The notes: generated from the sequence alone by a model not told the origin. DNA of 46,444 nucleotides from Minisyncoccota bacterium (GCA_031291875.1 JARLIE010000042.1:1-46444), one strand, 5' to 3'; numbered from the stretch's first letter, positions 14,990 to 23,519 are shown. Numbers and translations are program-made.

Positions 14990-15002
14990 ATCATCTCGCG
15001 AC

Positions 15003-15030
15003 ATACTGGATGCGCTTTTTACATAAGCAA
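15003..15030 (-). promoter_or_regulatory. Probable rpsJ promoter
   Basis: TTGCTT (15025-15030), 16-nt spacer and CAGTAT (15003-15008) on the minus strand; the -35 matches those of rplC and fusA. The predicted start, near 14996, is close to the leader hairpin. Confidence 0.4.
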
Positions 15031-15053
15031 AAGGGACCGCGTGCGGTCCCTTT
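15030..15053 (-). terminator. Terminator of 15080-15355
   Basis: AAAGGGACCGC / GCGGTCCCTTT, an 11-bp perfect inverted repeat after the stop of the small secreted protein gene, followed on the minus strand by a short T-rich run. Confidence 0.8.
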
Positions 15054-15079
15054 CGAGTGAAAGAGCGTCGGCCGACGAG

Positions 15080-15355
15080 CTATCTGCCACAGGAGAAGCC
15101 GTTATTGGCACTCCGGCAGTATTCCTGCGCGAGCCTGTCGGCATCAGCCTGACTCGAGACACGCGGCGAGTACGCGAACCCGCAGTGCGTCACGTTGCCG
15201 GTGGGACTGGTTCCGGTTACCCAGGCCTTCGGCGCCGGCGCGCTGACGTAGATCTTGTACGCCTTCACACAACCGGGAGCCAGCTGGGCCGCAGAGGAAA
15301 CACCGGGGACCATCGGAAGCGCGATCGCGAGAACCGCAAGAAACATGCGAAACAT
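15080..15355 (-). CDS. Small secreted Cys-containing protein
   Basis: A 91-residue protein with a signal peptide (MFRMFLAVLAIALPMVPGVSSA) and a mature domain with four Cys (PGCVK, THCGF, EYCRS, FSCGR), likely two disulfides. The SD AAGGAGAG precedes the ATG, a textbook promoter lies 54 nt further up, and a perfect terminator follows. It is GC-richer than the native genes and resembles 8575-8787 in its whole arrangement. Function unknown. Confidence 0.85.
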   Translation of the reverse strand: MFRMFLAVLAIALPMVPGVSSAAQLAPGCVKAYKIYVSAPAPKAWVTGTSPTGNVTHCGFAYSPRVSSQADADRLAQEYCRSANNGFSCGR

Positions 15356-15415
15356 TTTTCTCTCCTTATTCTCAGTCGGCCTTGCAGAACAATCCGCAAG
15401 TTATAAGCCGCGATC

Positions 15416-15443
15416 ATTATATACCAAATTATAAATAAGTCAA
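15416..15443 (-). promoter_or_regulatory. Sigma70 promoter of 15080-15355
   Basis: TTGACT (15438-15443), 16-nt spacer and TATAAT (15416-15421) on the minus strand, close to consensus. The leader is about 54 nt and ends in an SD. Confidence 0.7.
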
Positions 15444-15509
15444 GTTAATATATTGAAACGTTAGACAAGTAGGCTCCCTGCCCCGTCATTTTGACCCGGA
15501 CAACAGTTC

Positions 15510-15542
15510 ACGAGGTGCCCCTTGTGTTCTAAAGCTGTGTAC
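15510..15542 (+). repeat. Left copy of a 34-bp direct repeat around the VIT gene
   Basis: ACGAGG-TGCCCCTTG-(N)G-(N)TCT ... CTGT..TAC is repeated in the same orientation at 16343-16376, about 27 of 34 positions identical. The two copies flank exactly one gene, the VIT-family transporter. Confidence 0.5.
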
Positions 15543-15565
15543 CGGTGCGGCCCTTTGTACAATCT

Positions 15566-16282
15566 TTAACCTGTCGCAATCCCAAAAAGTCTGCCGATGC
15601 CAAACGTCACGACCATCGCAAAAATACCGCCAAGAACCACGCGCAGCGTGACTGATGCGACGCTGGCGCCGCTTGTGCGGGCGCTCAGGATGCCGGTGAT
15701 CACGAGCGCGATAAAGACAGCGACGAATGTGGCTTCGATTCGATATAACCCCGGTGAAAGCGTGATCGCCAAAATCGGGATAATCGCACCTGCAGTAAAA
15801 GATATCGCTGAGGCGAACGCTGCTTGCCATGGATTGGTGAGCTCATCCGGATCAATGCGTAATTCCGCTTCTGCGTGTGCGGCAAAGGCATCGTGAGCGG
15901 TCAATTCCTTCGCGACCTGCTCAGCGGTTCCGCGCAAGAGCCCCTTTTGCTGATACAAGCGTGTAAGCTCTTCGAGCTCCTCTTCCGGCATCGTCGCGAG
16001 CTCATTCTTTTCTTTCGCAATAAGTGCGAGTTCAGTGTCGCGCTGGCTCGAAACGGACACGTACTCCCCCACCGCCATTGATAAGGCACCCGCGAGGAGT
16101 CCTGCAACACCGGTGATCAGGATATGCGAAAGCGAATCGGTTGCACCGGCAACGCCGACAAGAAGAGCTGATAGCGACACGATGCCGTCGTCGGCTCCGA
16201 GAACCGCCGCACGCAGCCAATTGAGCTGTGCACTTGAAGCGCCTCCATGTGGCTCGGTATGTAGGATGCTCGGTAATCGCAT
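15566..16282 (-). CDS. VIT/CCC1-family membrane transporter
   Basis: A 238-residue membrane protein of the vacuolar iron transporter family, which moves Fe2+ or Mn2+ out of the cytosol. The order is typical: first helices with GADDGIVSLSALLVGVAGA and GLLAGALSMAVGEYVSVSSQRD, then a charged cytoplasmic region rich in Glu (EEELEELTRLYQQKGL) that binds metal, then NPWQAAFASAISFTAGAIIPI and two last helices. The start ATG at 16282 lies 6 nt after an extended -10, so the mRNA is leaderless. Single gene, flanked by direct repeats. Confidence 0.92.
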   Translation of the reverse strand: MRLPSILHTEPHGGASSAQLNWLRAAVLGADDGIVSLSALLVGVAGATDSLSHILITGVAGLLAGALSMAVGEYVSVSSQRDTELALIAKEKNELATMPEEELEELTRLYQQKGLLRGTAEQVAKELTAHDAFAAHAEAELRIDPDELTNPWQAAFASAISFTAGAIIPILAITLSPGLYRIEATFVAVFIALVITGILSARTSGASVASVTLRVVLGGIFAMVVTFGIGRLFGIATG

Positions 16283-16288
16283 GTGACG

Positions 16289-16294
16289 ATTGTA
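16289..16294 (-). promoter_or_regulatory. Extended -10 (TGA-TACAAT) of the VIT gene
   Basis: TGA-TACAAT ends 6 nt before the ATG on the minus strand, so the transcript starts at or next to the start codon. Confidence 0.55.
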
Positions 16295-16342
16295 TCATCG
16301 TCCTTGTAAGGATCTTCTTTCGTTCATCACGATGCCTGCTTT

Positions 16343-16376
16343 ACGAGGGTGCCCCTTGGGCTCTGAGTCTGTAGTA
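16343..16376 (+). repeat. Right copy of the 34-bp direct repeat around the VIT gene
   Basis: Matches 15510-15542 with small changes (ACGAGGGTGCCCCTTG at its start). It lies in the 227-nt gap between the VIT gene and the next small gene; nothing else is seen in that gap apart from the next gene's terminator. Confidence 0.5.
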
Positions 16377-16463
16377 CAGAACTATTTGTAGTTGTAGAGC
16401 CGACGCTAAAATTGAGTAAATTAAGCAACGATCTTCGGTTTGATACAAATCTTTCAACAGTAA

Positions 16464-16483
16464 AGGCCGGATTGCTCCGGCCT
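16464..16483 (-). terminator. Terminator of 16510-16767
   Basis: AGGCCGGA-TTGC-TCCGGCCT, 8-bp perfect stem, followed on the minus strand by TTTACTGTTG. Confidence 0.7.
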
Positions 16484-16509
16484 ATCACTTGTTTCGATAA
16501 AGCGAACGT

Positions 16510-16767
16510 CTACGCCGTTTCCGCGTCGTTCAGCTTAACCTTGAGGTGGTGGCGGCCGGCGTCCCAGGCAGTGACCGTAAAGAAGTCGAAGTTGCCGATA
16601 CGAGACCTGCCTGTATTCATCGCAAGCACCTGAGAAACCAGGCTGCCGACGGACTCCTGGGGATCATCAAAATTGAGCTCCCCGATTCCCTCGATTTCGA
16701 CCTTCGCGTCTTTGGGATCACCCGGCAACGGGAGGCCAGGATTGATTCCGTGTGCAAATTCGCTCAT
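16510..16767 (-). CDS. Small cytosolic protein, function unknown
   Basis: An 85-residue protein starting MSEFAHGINPGLPLPGD, then an acidic stretch (DAKVEIEGIGELNFDDPQES) and NFDFFTVTAWDAGRHHLKVK. No signal peptide or Cys. The ATG has an SD (GAGAGGAA), a near-consensus promoter stands 33 nt above the start, and a terminator follows the stop. Like 8575-8787 and 15080-15355 it is a self-contained unit. Family not recognised. Confidence 0.75.
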   Translation of the reverse strand: MSEFAHGINPGLPLPGDPKDAKVEIEGIGELNFDDPQESVGSLVSQVLAMNTGRSRIGNFDFFTVTAWDAGRHHLKVKLNDAETA

Positions 16768-16799
16768 TGTTCTATTCCTCTCGGCGGAATGCCGCGCTG

Positions 16800-16828
16800 A
16801 ATATAGATTTTCATCCATGGTCTGTCAA
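16800..16828 (-). promoter_or_regulatory. Sigma70 promoter of 16510-16767
   Basis: TTGACA (16823-16828), 17-nt spacer and TATATT (16800-16805) on the minus strand. Confidence 0.7.
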
Positions 16829-16864
16829 TAAACATCATACTTCGATATATTTTCCATCGTATAC

Positions 16865-16900
16865 AACAAAAATCCCCACCTTTCGGTGGGGATTTTTGTT
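16865..16900 (-). terminator. Terminator of tuf
   Basis: A perfect 16-bp inverted repeat, AACAAAAATCCCCACC with TTTC loop, giving a GC stem with A-tract and U-tract; it acts in either direction and closes the tuf unit. Confidence 0.93.
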
Positions 16901-16918
16901 GTGCGAAATCTAGAAAGA

Positions 16919-18121
16919 TTAAGCAACGATTTTGGTGACGACGCCTGCGCCGACGGTCTTGCCACCCTCGCGGATAGCGAAACGCATCTGGTCTTCCATG
17001 GCGATCGGACCGACAAGTTTGACCTTGAAGGTGACGGTGTCGCCCGGCATGACCATTTCGACGCCCTCCTTGAGGGTCACTTCGCCGGTCACGTCCGTGG
17101 TGCGGATGTAGAACTGCGGCTTGTACCCTGAGAAGAACGGTGTGTGGCGGCCTCCTTCCTCCTTAGTGAGGATGTAGACCTCCGACTCAAACTCCGTGTG
17201 AGGCTTGACGCTTCCCGGCTTGGCCAAAACTTGGCCGCGGTGCACGTCTTCCTTCTTCGTACCGCGCAAGAGCACGCCGGCGTTGTCGCCTGCCTGACCC
17301 TGTTGGAGCGACTTGTTGAACATTTCGACTCCGGTGACTGTCGTTTTGACAGTGTCCTTGATGCCGATGATTTCAACTTCCTCGCCTACCTTGACGATAC
17401 CGCGGTCGATACGACCGGTAACGACTGTTCCACGACCTTCGATCGAGAACACGTCTTCGATCGGCATCATGAACGGCTTGTCGAGGTCGCGAACCGGTTG
17501 CGGGATGTACTCATCAAGAGCTTTGACGAGTTCCATAACGCGGTCGCTCCACTCATTGCCCGGAGCCGGGTTCTCGAGCGCCTTGAGGCCAGAACCGCGG
17601 ATAACCGGCGCGTTCTTGCCATCGAAGCCCTGCTTGTCGAGCAAGTCACGAACTTCCTCCTCGACGAGGTCGATCAGGTCCTTGTCGTCGACCATGTCTA
17701 CCTTGTTGAGGAAAACGATGATCTTCGGTACACCGACTTGGCGTGCCAAGAGGATGTGCTCGCGTGTCTGGGGCATGACACCGTCAGTCGCAGCGACCAC
17801 GAGGATGGCACCGTCCATTTGGGCGGCACCCGTGATCATGTTCTTAATGTAGTCGGCGTGACCCGGAGCGTCGACGTGCGCGTAGTGGCGAGTCGGCGTC
17901 TCGTACTCAGAGTGCGAGAGCGAGATCGTGATACCACGAGCCTTCTCTTCCGGTGCCTTGTCGATATCATCGACGCCCTTGAGCTGTGCCGAGTAACCGT
18001 TGCCGGCCTTCGAGAGCACGTTCAAGATCGCCGCGGTAAGAGTGGTCTTGCCGTGGTCGACGTGGCCGATCGTGCCGACGTTGACGTGCGGCTTATCGCG
18101 CTTGAATTCTTCTGCTGCCAT
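16919..18121 (-). CDS. tuf: Elongation factor Tu
   Basis: EF-Tu (400 residues) delivers aminoacyl-tRNA to the ribosome as a GTP complex. G motifs are intact: GHVDHGKTT, the switch [19 protein letters not shown]; domains 2 and 3 follow, with the usual VTGRIDRG and the end [10 protein letters not shown]. It normally follows fusA directly; here about 3.3 kb of surface-protein genes lie between, and tuf has its own strong promoter with a leader of about 195 nt. No SD precedes the ATG. Confidence 0.99.
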   Translation of the reverse strand: MAAEEFKRDKPHVNVGTIGHVDHGKTTLTAAILNVLSKAGNGYSAQLKGVDDIDKAPEEKARGITISLSHSEYETPTRHYAHVDAPGHADYIKNMITGAAQMDGAILVVAATDGVMPQTREHILLARQVGVPKIIVFLNKVDMVDDKDLIDLVEEEVRDLLDKQGFDGKNAPVIRGSGLKALENPAPGNEWSDRVMELVKALDEYIPQPVRDLDKPFMMPIEDVFSIEGRGTVVTGRIDRGIVKVGEEVEIIGIKDTVKTTVTGVEMFNKSLQQGQAGDNAGVLLRGTKKEDVHRGQVLAKPGSVKPHTEFESEVYILTKEEGGRHTPFFSGYKPQFYIRTTDVTGEVTLKEGVEMVMPGDTVTFKVKLVGPIAMEDQMRFAIREGGKTVGAGVVTKIVA

Positions 18122-18137
18122 ATATATGACTTTTTAT

Positions 18138-18162
18138 AATTAATAAAATCGGCCGAGGCCGA
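18138..18162 (-). promoter_or_regulatory. Stem-loop plus U-rich tract in the tuf leader
   Basis: TCGGCC-TC-GGCCGA followed on the minus strand by TTTTATTAATT, 28 nt before the tuf ATG. It is one of the hairpin plus U-tract arrangements in front of translation genes here. Confidence 0.5.
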
Positions 18163-18300
18163 ATTGCCAACGCTTTGAGTGCTCCAGGACTTGCTGCTTG
18201 CGTTTCACCGCGTCACGCTGGTTCGCTAGGCCAGCACGATGAAGCTTGGGCCCCGCCAGGGCGGGTCGGCCGGGACGAATCCCTGAGCCGCAAACAAATA

Positions 18301-18350
18301 CGCACGGAGCGTGCGTGTCGATATCCTAACAGAGGGAGCTCTCACGTCAA
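18301..18350 (-). promoter_or_regulatory. tuf promoter and 5'-end hairpin
   Basis: TTGACG (18345-18350), 16-nt spacer and TAGGAT (18323-18328) on the minus strand. The predicted start, near 18316, is followed directly by the hairpin CGCACG-CTC-CGTGCG (18301-18315), so the mRNA would carry a 5'-terminal stem-loop. The rest of the long leader (to 18122) contains CCCGCC-CT-GGCGGG and CTGGC...CCAG inverted repeats; no tRNA or known riboswitch was recognised. Confidence 0.6.
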
Positions 18351-18360
18351 GACAACTTCT

Positions 18361-18831
18361 CTACTGCACGACAATTATCCCGCTATGATTCTTATCCACG
18401 TTATTCTGGAACTGCCACGCCCCGGGCTGTTGGAAGGTAAATTCCCAATAATCACCGTGGGAGATCGGTCCGCACGAGTCAAATTCCGTCGAACCACATG
18501 AAGAAGTCCCCGGATAAATCTTCGTGGAGGTGGTACCAAAGGACGCGACCCAAAGCTCGTCTGAAGAGTTGTTTGCGAAGCGAATTGTTTGCCCTTTGCT
18601 GATCGTGACTTTCTGAGGCTGAAACCCCGTGTCGGTGTATGAGACAAGATACTGAAACGCGGGACTTTCACTCAGTTTTTGCAAATCTTGGGCTGTAGGC
18701 TGCGACGGAGGCGGTAGCGTGGGAGTTGTTTTTAGAGTCTGTCTCGATGGTGCGCCTAAGAACAATAGAGCAAGCACGATAAGCGCTATAACAGCCGCTA
18801 GTACTGCGAGCTCCTTGGAGAGATTCGACAT
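18361..18831 (-). CDS. Membrane-anchored cupredoxin-like protein without copper ligands
   Basis: A 156-residue protein: one N-terminal membrane span (residues 9-26), a Pro-rich linker (TPTLPPPSQPTAQ), then a cupredoxin-like beta-sandwich from FQYLVSYTDTGF to GIIVVQ. The Cys pair CGSTEFDSC is kept, but where copper-binding relatives have a His-rich turn and HxH near the end, this protein has SFGTTSTKIYP and WQFQNNVDK, so the ligand set is missing. It is a paralogue of 20797-21279 and lies just after the glycine-rich surface protein gene. Likely a structural or binding role outside the membrane. It has its own leaderless start. Confidence 0.8.
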   Translation of the reverse strand: MSNLSKELAVLAAVIALIVLALLFLGAPSRQTLKTTPTLPPPSQPTAQDLQKLSESPAFQYLVSYTDTGFQPQKVTISKGQTIRFANNSSDELWVASFGTTSTKIYPGTSSCGSTEFDSCGPISHGDYWEFTFQQPGAWQFQNNVDKNHSGIIVVQ

Positions 18832-18837
18832 GCAGTC

Positions 18838-18843
18838 ATACTA
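18838..18843 (-). promoter_or_regulatory. Extended -10 (TGC-TAGTAT) of 18361-18831
   Basis: TGC-TAGTAT ends 6 nt before the ATG on the minus strand. Confidence 0.45.
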
Positions 18844-18898
18844 GCAACTAAAAGATAGTATCGATCGTTTATGCACAAACCATGCAGGAACTGTGATC

Positions 18899-20800
18899 TT
18901 ATCTCTCGTGATACGTCGGTGCCAAATTCACCGTTTGCGACTCATTGAGTGCTGGGCTTGTCCCCCACGGCTTGCAATAAAGCGTGTAGGTTGTCTGGGC
19001 ACTGATCGCTTTCGATGTGTTTCCTCCGGTTTGCGAAGAGAAACCTGTCCAAGAATCACCGTTTGGTGCCGTCACCGTGCAGGATTGCGCCGAGTTCGGA
19101 TCGATATTCCAGTATATCTGCGCGCTTTGTCCGGATGAGACAAGGTTCGGGACTACTTTTAGGTGCTGCGTGACCGAAACAGTCGGGTACTGGCATTGAC
19201 TAGAACCACTCTGGCAGAATTGCGGCGCCTGACACGTGGTCACCGTCGTAACATGGCAAGACGAGTCGGTATACTGAATTGTTTGACCTGAGCATGAATA
19301 CGCGGGCGTACAAGAAACAGTGAGTGTACCGAGCGGTATAGTGCCCGCGGCAGCGCATTGTGCTGAATATCCGGAAACAGAAGCCGTACCAGTGTAATCG
19401 GTGGATTGTGTTGGCGAAACCACTATTGATCCGGTCGTATTTGGCGCAATACTGCCAACGTTATTTATTGAGAATCCGGTAACGTTGCTCGATGAATAGG
19501 CAAGTGTCGCCGATTGACCCTGTGTGATTGAGGTGGGTGTAAGCGAGATAGCGCACTGCGGCGCAGCATTCACCGTGATACTTGTTTGAGCATACGTTGT
19601 CCATGACGGATAGTAACTTGTTGTGGCACGCGCATAGAAAGTATAGGTACCCGGCGTAGTTGTCGAAAAAACGATCGACTTCGGACCCGGATTGGTGTCT
19701 GCACCAAGGCCCGTGCCGATCGGGGAGTCGATATTGTCTCCTGTAAGTGAATCTCCAGAGCCGGCAACAAAAGTCGCCGTGAGGTTGGTCGACTGGCCGG
19801 CGTAGATAGAGCTAGAAGATGCGGCAATCGTTGCCATAGGAGTTGCAGGCGGATTCACTGTGAGAGTCGCAGGACATGTCCCATTGCCACCAGCGTTGCT
19901 TACCGAGCCATTGTAGTTGGTGGTCGCACCTGGTGAAACGATGGTCGAGCCCGAAGCTCCCACGTAACCGATCGAGTTTATGTAAAAACTTGTCGCGTTA
20001 TTCGACGACCACTTGAGGGTCGCCGAGGATCCGTACGTAAGCGGGTTCGGAGTGATGGTTATAGAACATGAGGGAACCGGAGGAGTTCCCGACCAAGAAA
20101 TTGCGACTTCGCCGGGAGCACCAAGACCTCCGTGCGAATCGTAGTAGCCGCCCCATGCCCCACCCGATCCGACAGTAACGGTGACCGTCGCTGGTAATTG
20201 ACCGTAATAGTAGGTTTTTTGCGCATATCCTCCGCCTCCGCCTCCGTAACCCCAGGCGATAGTGTCTCCTGCATAGTTATTACCTCCTCCGCCACCGGGA
20301 GTATTGCCAGGGAACCCAGAACAACCTGTACAAGCATTATCCACGCTACCGCCCGGCGGCTGACCTTGAGCGCCACTACCACCGGAACCTCCGTTCGGGC
20401 TTCCTCCCCCAGAGCCAGCGTAGTACACAGGATTTCCGTACATGTCCGGATTCGAACCGTTGGATGTACCATTCCCTCCTGGGGTATTTACATCTCCACC
20501 TCCTGCGCTGCCTCCTGCTCCAAAGGTTCCTGGGGTTGCGTTGACCGCACCCCCGCCGCCCGCGCCGCCGTACGCAGTAACTCCTCCAAACGCTGAAGTT
20601 CCGCCACTTTGACCATACAGATCTGAGCTGTATCCGCCCGCGCCGCCGCCGCCCGCGCCCCACACCTGCACGGTGAGTGAGTTATAGGAACTGGGGACCG
20701 TGAACGTGTATGTTCCGGGAGAGGTATATACCTGCGAGCCGTCCGCAAGCGTTACCTGCGGTATACAGAGAAACAAAGCGATGAGTAGTATTTTTTTCAT
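18899..20800 (-). CDS. Large glycine-rich secreted surface protein with Ig-like domains
   Basis: A 633-residue exported protein. A signal peptide (MKKILLIALFLCIPQVTLA) is followed by a beta-sandwich start (YTSPGTYTFTVPSSYNSLTV), a glycine-rich block at about 50-240 of the type seen in Gly-rich surface domains, and Ig-like domains (CSITITPNPLTYGSSATLKW, ATIAASSSSIYAGQSTNLTA, CAISLTPTSITQGQSATLAY). The C-terminal domain (SGQSAQIYWN, SCTVTAPNGDSW) ending NLAPTYHER is shared with 2964-3992 and 25504-27090. It overlaps the upstream cupredoxin-like gene by ATGA. A fibrous cell-surface adhesin or S-layer-associated protein is likely. Confidence 0.88.
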   Translation of the reverse strand: MKKILLIALFLCIPQVTLADGSQVYTSPGTYTFTVPSSYNSLTVQVWGAGGGGAGGYSSDLYGQSGGTSAFGGVTAYGGAGGGGAVNATPGTFGAGGSAGGGDVNTPGGNGTSNGSNPDMYGNPVYYAGSGGGSPNGGSGGSGAQGQPPGGSVDNACTGCSGFPGNTPGGGGGNNYAGDTIAWGYGGGGGGYAQKTYYYGQLPATVTVTVGSGGAWGGYYDSHGGLGAPGEVAISWSGTPPVPSCSITITPNPLTYGSSATLKWSSNNATSFYINSIGYVGASGSTIVSPGATTNYNGSVSNAGGNGTCPATLTVNPPATPMATIAASSSSIYAGQSTNLTATFVAGSGDSLTGDNIDSPIGTGLGADTNPGPKSIVFSTTTPGTYTFYARATTSYYPSWTTYAQTSITVNAAPQCAISLTPTSITQGQSATLAYSSSNVTGFSINNVGSIAPNTTGSIVVSPTQSTDYTGTASVSGYSAQCAAAGTIPLGTLTVSCTPAYSCSGQTIQYTDSSCHVTTVTTCQAPQFCQSGSSQCQYPTVSVTQHLKVVPNLVSSGQSAQIYWNIDPNSAQSCTVTAPNGDSWTGFSSQTGGNTSKAISAQTTYTLYCKPWGTSPALNESQTVNLAPTYHER

Positions 20801-21279
20801 AGTACGACAATGGCTCCTTGCTTGGTTTTATCGAGGTTGTTTACGAAGTCCCAGGTCCCTTTTTTCGTAAACGTAAACTGCCAGAATTCACCCGGCTGGA
20901 GCGAACGGCAAGAATCGAGCGCGCTCGATCCGCAACCATTTTGGATGCTTGGATAAAGCTGGGTGCCTGTTGCTGCTACCCATAGTTGCCCAGTGGAGTT
21001 GTTAGTGAAACGGACCGTTTCTCCTACTTCGACGGTGGTTATACGGGCTTCAAATCCAGTATCCGTGTACGAAACAAGAAATTGAAACGGTTGATTTTCC
21101 TGCTCATCAACACTATCCGCGTTCGTAAACATGGGCTGAGCTGGGGGAACACGGACCTCCTCTTTCGCCGGCAATAAATGAAACGCGACAAATGTCGGCC
21201 GTATATGCGTAGGGGCGCTGAGCACAAAAAGCAGCGCGATCAACCCAACACACCAAAGGAGCAGCTGTTTCAAACTCAT
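20797..21279 (-). CDS. Membrane-anchored cupredoxin-like protein without copper ligands
   Basis: A 160-residue paralogue of 18361-18831: an N-terminal membrane span (residues 5-21), a linker, and a cupredoxin-like domain from FQFLVSYTDTGF to GAIVVL. The Cys pair (GCGSSALDSC) is kept and the loops VAATGTQLYP and WDFVNNLD lack the His ligands. It is coupled by a 4-nt overlap with the glycine-rich surface protein gene. TATAAT lies 8 nt before its ATG. The pairing suggests it helps assemble or anchor the surface protein (inference). Confidence 0.8.
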   Translation of the reverse strand: MSLKQLLLWCVGLIALLFVLSAPTHIRPTFVAFHLLPAKEEVRVPPAQPMFTNADSVDEQENQPFQFLVSYTDTGFEARITTVEVGETVRFTNNSTGQLWVAATGTQLYPSIQNGCGSSALDSCRSLQPGEFWQFTFTKKGTWDFVNNLDKTKQGAIVVL

Positions 21280-21287
21280 TACTTATG

Positions 21288-21293
21288 ATTATA
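21288..21293 (-). promoter_or_regulatory. -10 box (TATAAT) of 20797-21279
   Basis: TATAAT ends 8 nt before the ATG on the minus strand; the cupredoxin-like/surface protein pair would have a nearly leaderless mRNA. Confidence 0.5.
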
Positions 21294-21337
21294 GGCATGC
21301 AAATTGTCAAATATATGACTTGTACACACTCGTAGAA

Positions 21338-21363
21338 AAACCGCCGGCATTCACCGGCGGTTT
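21338..21363 (-). terminator. Terminator of fusA
   Basis: AAACCGCCGG / CCGGCGGTTT with a 6-nt loop and a T-run on the minus strand, 15 nt after the fusA stop. It shows that fusA and tuf are separate units here. Confidence 0.9.
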
Positions 21364-21377
21364 CTCAAAACACGGAT

Positions 21378-23519
21378 TTACTTGCGACTCGCGATGATTT
21401 CTTCCTGCACATTGCGAGGAACGACAGCGTAGTGGCTGAATTCGAGGTTGGGAACGCCACGACCTTCGGTGGCCGAGCGGAGCTGTGTCGTGAAGCCGAA
21501 GAGCTCCGAAAGCGGAACTTTCGCCGTGATGACTTTTGCCTGGCCGCGCTCGCCCATCGCTTCGATGGAACCGCGTTTAGAGTTGATCATGCCGGTCACG
21601 TCACCCATGAATTTTTCAGGGACGACAACTTCCAATTTCATGATCGGTTCGAGGATAACCGGCTTCGCTTTCTGCATACCCTCCTGGAAGGCATTGATCG
21701 CCGCCAACTTGAAGGCAATTTCCGAAGAGTCGACGTCGTGGTAGCTGCCATCGTAGAGGTCGACGGAAATGTCCACGACCGGGAAGCCAGCAAGCACGCC
21801 CCTGTCCATCGCTTCGCGCAAGCCCTTGCGGACCGCCGGAATATATTCCTGCGGGATAACACCTCCCTTGATGTCGTTGATGAACTCGAAGTGGTCTTCG
21901 CGGTCGACGTTGTTTTTGACCTTTGCGCCCTCCTCGATCGGTTCCATCGGCTTCATCTTGATCTTCACGTGACCGTACTGACCGCGACCGCCTGTCTGCT
22001 TGATGTGCTTGTATTCAACGTCGCTCGTGCCCTGGATCGTTTCTCGGTACGCGACTTGCGGCTTGCCCGTCGTCGCTTCGACACTGAATTCTCGCTTCAT
22101 ACGATCGACGATGATGTCGAGGTGCAGTTCACCCATTCCTGAAATGATGGTTTCGAGCGTTTCGGGATCGGATGAAACGCGGAACGTTGGGTCTTCGTCT
22201 GAAAGCTTCGAAAGTGCAATACCCATTTTTTCTTGGTCGGCCTTCGTTTTCGGTTCGATGCGCATAGAAACGACCGGTTCCGGGAACACAATCGATTCAA
22301 GAATAATTGGGTGCGCCGGGTCGCAGACCGTGTTGCCGATCTTTACTTCCTTCATACCGACGAAGGCGGCAATCTCACCTGCATACACCTCTTTTACGTC
22401 CTCGCGTTTGTCGGCCTGGAGACGGACCATGCGGCCAATGCGCTCTTTCTTGTTGTTTGCAGAGTTGTAAACGGTTTCTCCTGCCGCGATTTTACCGGAG
22501 TAGACGCGGAAGAACGTAAGGGCGCCGACGAACGGGTCGGTCTGGAGCTTGAAGACAAGCGCTGCGAACGGAGCATCGTCCGTTGATGGGCGTTCCTCTT
22601 CAGCACCGGTGTCCGCGTTGTGACCTTTCGCTGGCGGAAGATCGAGTGGCGAGGGAAGGTAGTCGACGACGGCGTCGAGTACGAGTTGAACACCCTTGTT
22701 CTTCAGCGAAGAACCGGTAAGGACCGGGAAGATTTTGTTCGCGATCACACCTTTTCGGAGCGTCTTTCGGAGGGTTTCAAGTGGGATCTCTTTGCCCTCG
22801 AGATATTCGTTCATGACCGCGTCGTCAGCTTCAACGATGCGCTCGACGAGTTCATGGCGATATTTTTCCGCATCTGCCTTGTACTGCTCAGGAATATCAT
22901 AAGCAATCACGTTCTTACCCATTTCGCCTTCAAATTTGTAGGCCTTCATGTGCAAGAGGTCGATAACGCCTTCGAACTGGTCTTCGGCGCCGATCGGGAT
23001 CTGGAGACGAACCGCCTTCGTGGAAAGACGCTCAAGAATTGAGGCGTACGACTTTTCGAACGATGCGCCTGTGCGATCCAGCTTGTTGATGTAGCAAATG
23101 CGAGGTACTTCGGCTTCCTCCGCGTAGCGCCAGTTGGTTTCTGACTGAGGCTCAACGCCCGCGACGCCGTCGAAAACAACGACCGCTCCGTCGAGAACGC
23201 GCATCGAGCGCTTCACTTCGGAAGTGAAGTCGATGTGTCCCGGAGTGTCGATGATGTTGAAACGAACCTTTGCAGACGTGTCCGCTCCCATGTAAGTCGG
23301 GTTCCAGAAGCAGGTGATGGCAGCGGCAGTAATCGTGATGCCGCGCTCGCGCTCCTGTTCCATCCAGTCGGTAACCGTGTTGCCTTCGTGCACTTCGCCG
23401 ATTTTGTGGCTTTCGCCCGTGTAATACAAAATGCGCTCCGACGTGGTTGTTTTACCAGCGTCGACGTGCGCGACGATGCCGAAGTTTCGAACTTTCTCTA
23501 ATGGGTAGTCTCTAGACAT
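21378..23519 (-). CDS. fusA: Elongation factor G
   Basis: EF-G (713 residues) is the GTPase that drives translocation and ribosome recycling. The G domain is intact (AHVDAGKTT, RGITITAAA, DTPGHIDF, NKLD); domains II-V follow, with TGGRGQYGHVKIKM in domain IV and RGSIEAMGERGQAKVI in domain V. It is the third gene of the str series but has its own promoter and leader hairpin. The 369-nt gap to rpsG holds a bidirectional terminator and a possible 33-codon gene. No SD precedes the ATG. Confidence 0.99.
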   Translation of the reverse strand: MSRDYPLEKVRNFGIVAHVDAGKTTTSERILYYTGESHKIGEVHEGNTVTDWMEQERERGITITAAAITCFWNPTYMGADTSAKVRFNIIDTPGHIDFTSEVKRSMRVLDGAVVVFDGVAGVEPQSETNWRYAEEAEVPRICYINKLDRTGASFEKSYASILERLSTKAVRLQIPIGAEDQFEGVIDLLHMKAYKFEGEMGKNVIAYDIPEQYKADAEKYRHELVERIVEADDAVMNEYLEGKEIPLETLRKTLRKGVIANKIFPVLTGSSLKNKGVQLVLDAVVDYLPSPLDLPPAKGHNADTGAEEERPSTDDAPFAALVFKLQTDPFVGALTFFRVYSGKIAAGETVYNSANNKKERIGRMVRLQADKREDVKEVYAGEIAAFVGMKEVKIGNTVCDPAHPIILESIVFPEPVVSMRIEPKTKADQEKMGIALSKLSDEDPTFRVSSDPETLETIISGMGELHLDIIVDRMKREFSVEATTGKPQVAYRETIQGTSDVEYKHIKQTGGRGQYGHVKIKMKPMEPIEEGAKVKNNVDREDHFEFINDIKGGVIPQEYIPAVRKGLREAMDRGVLAGFPVVDISVDLYDGSYHDVDSSEIAFKLAAINAFQEGMQKAKPVILEPIMKLEVVVPEKFMGDVTGMINSKRGSIEAMGERGQAKVITAKVPLSELFGFTTQLRSATEGRGVPNLEFSHYAVVPRNVQEEIIASRK

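Noticed and set aside
18122-18360. tRNA-like sequence (GGGACGAATCCC) in the tuf leader
   Set aside because: No GGTTCGAAT core, no acceptor stem and no anticodon arm could be drawn; it is part of the structured leader.
20000-20650. Tandem repeats or CRISPR-like pattern
   Set aside because: The repetitive bases are codons of the glycine-rich block of the surface protein at 18899-20800; spacing is irregular.
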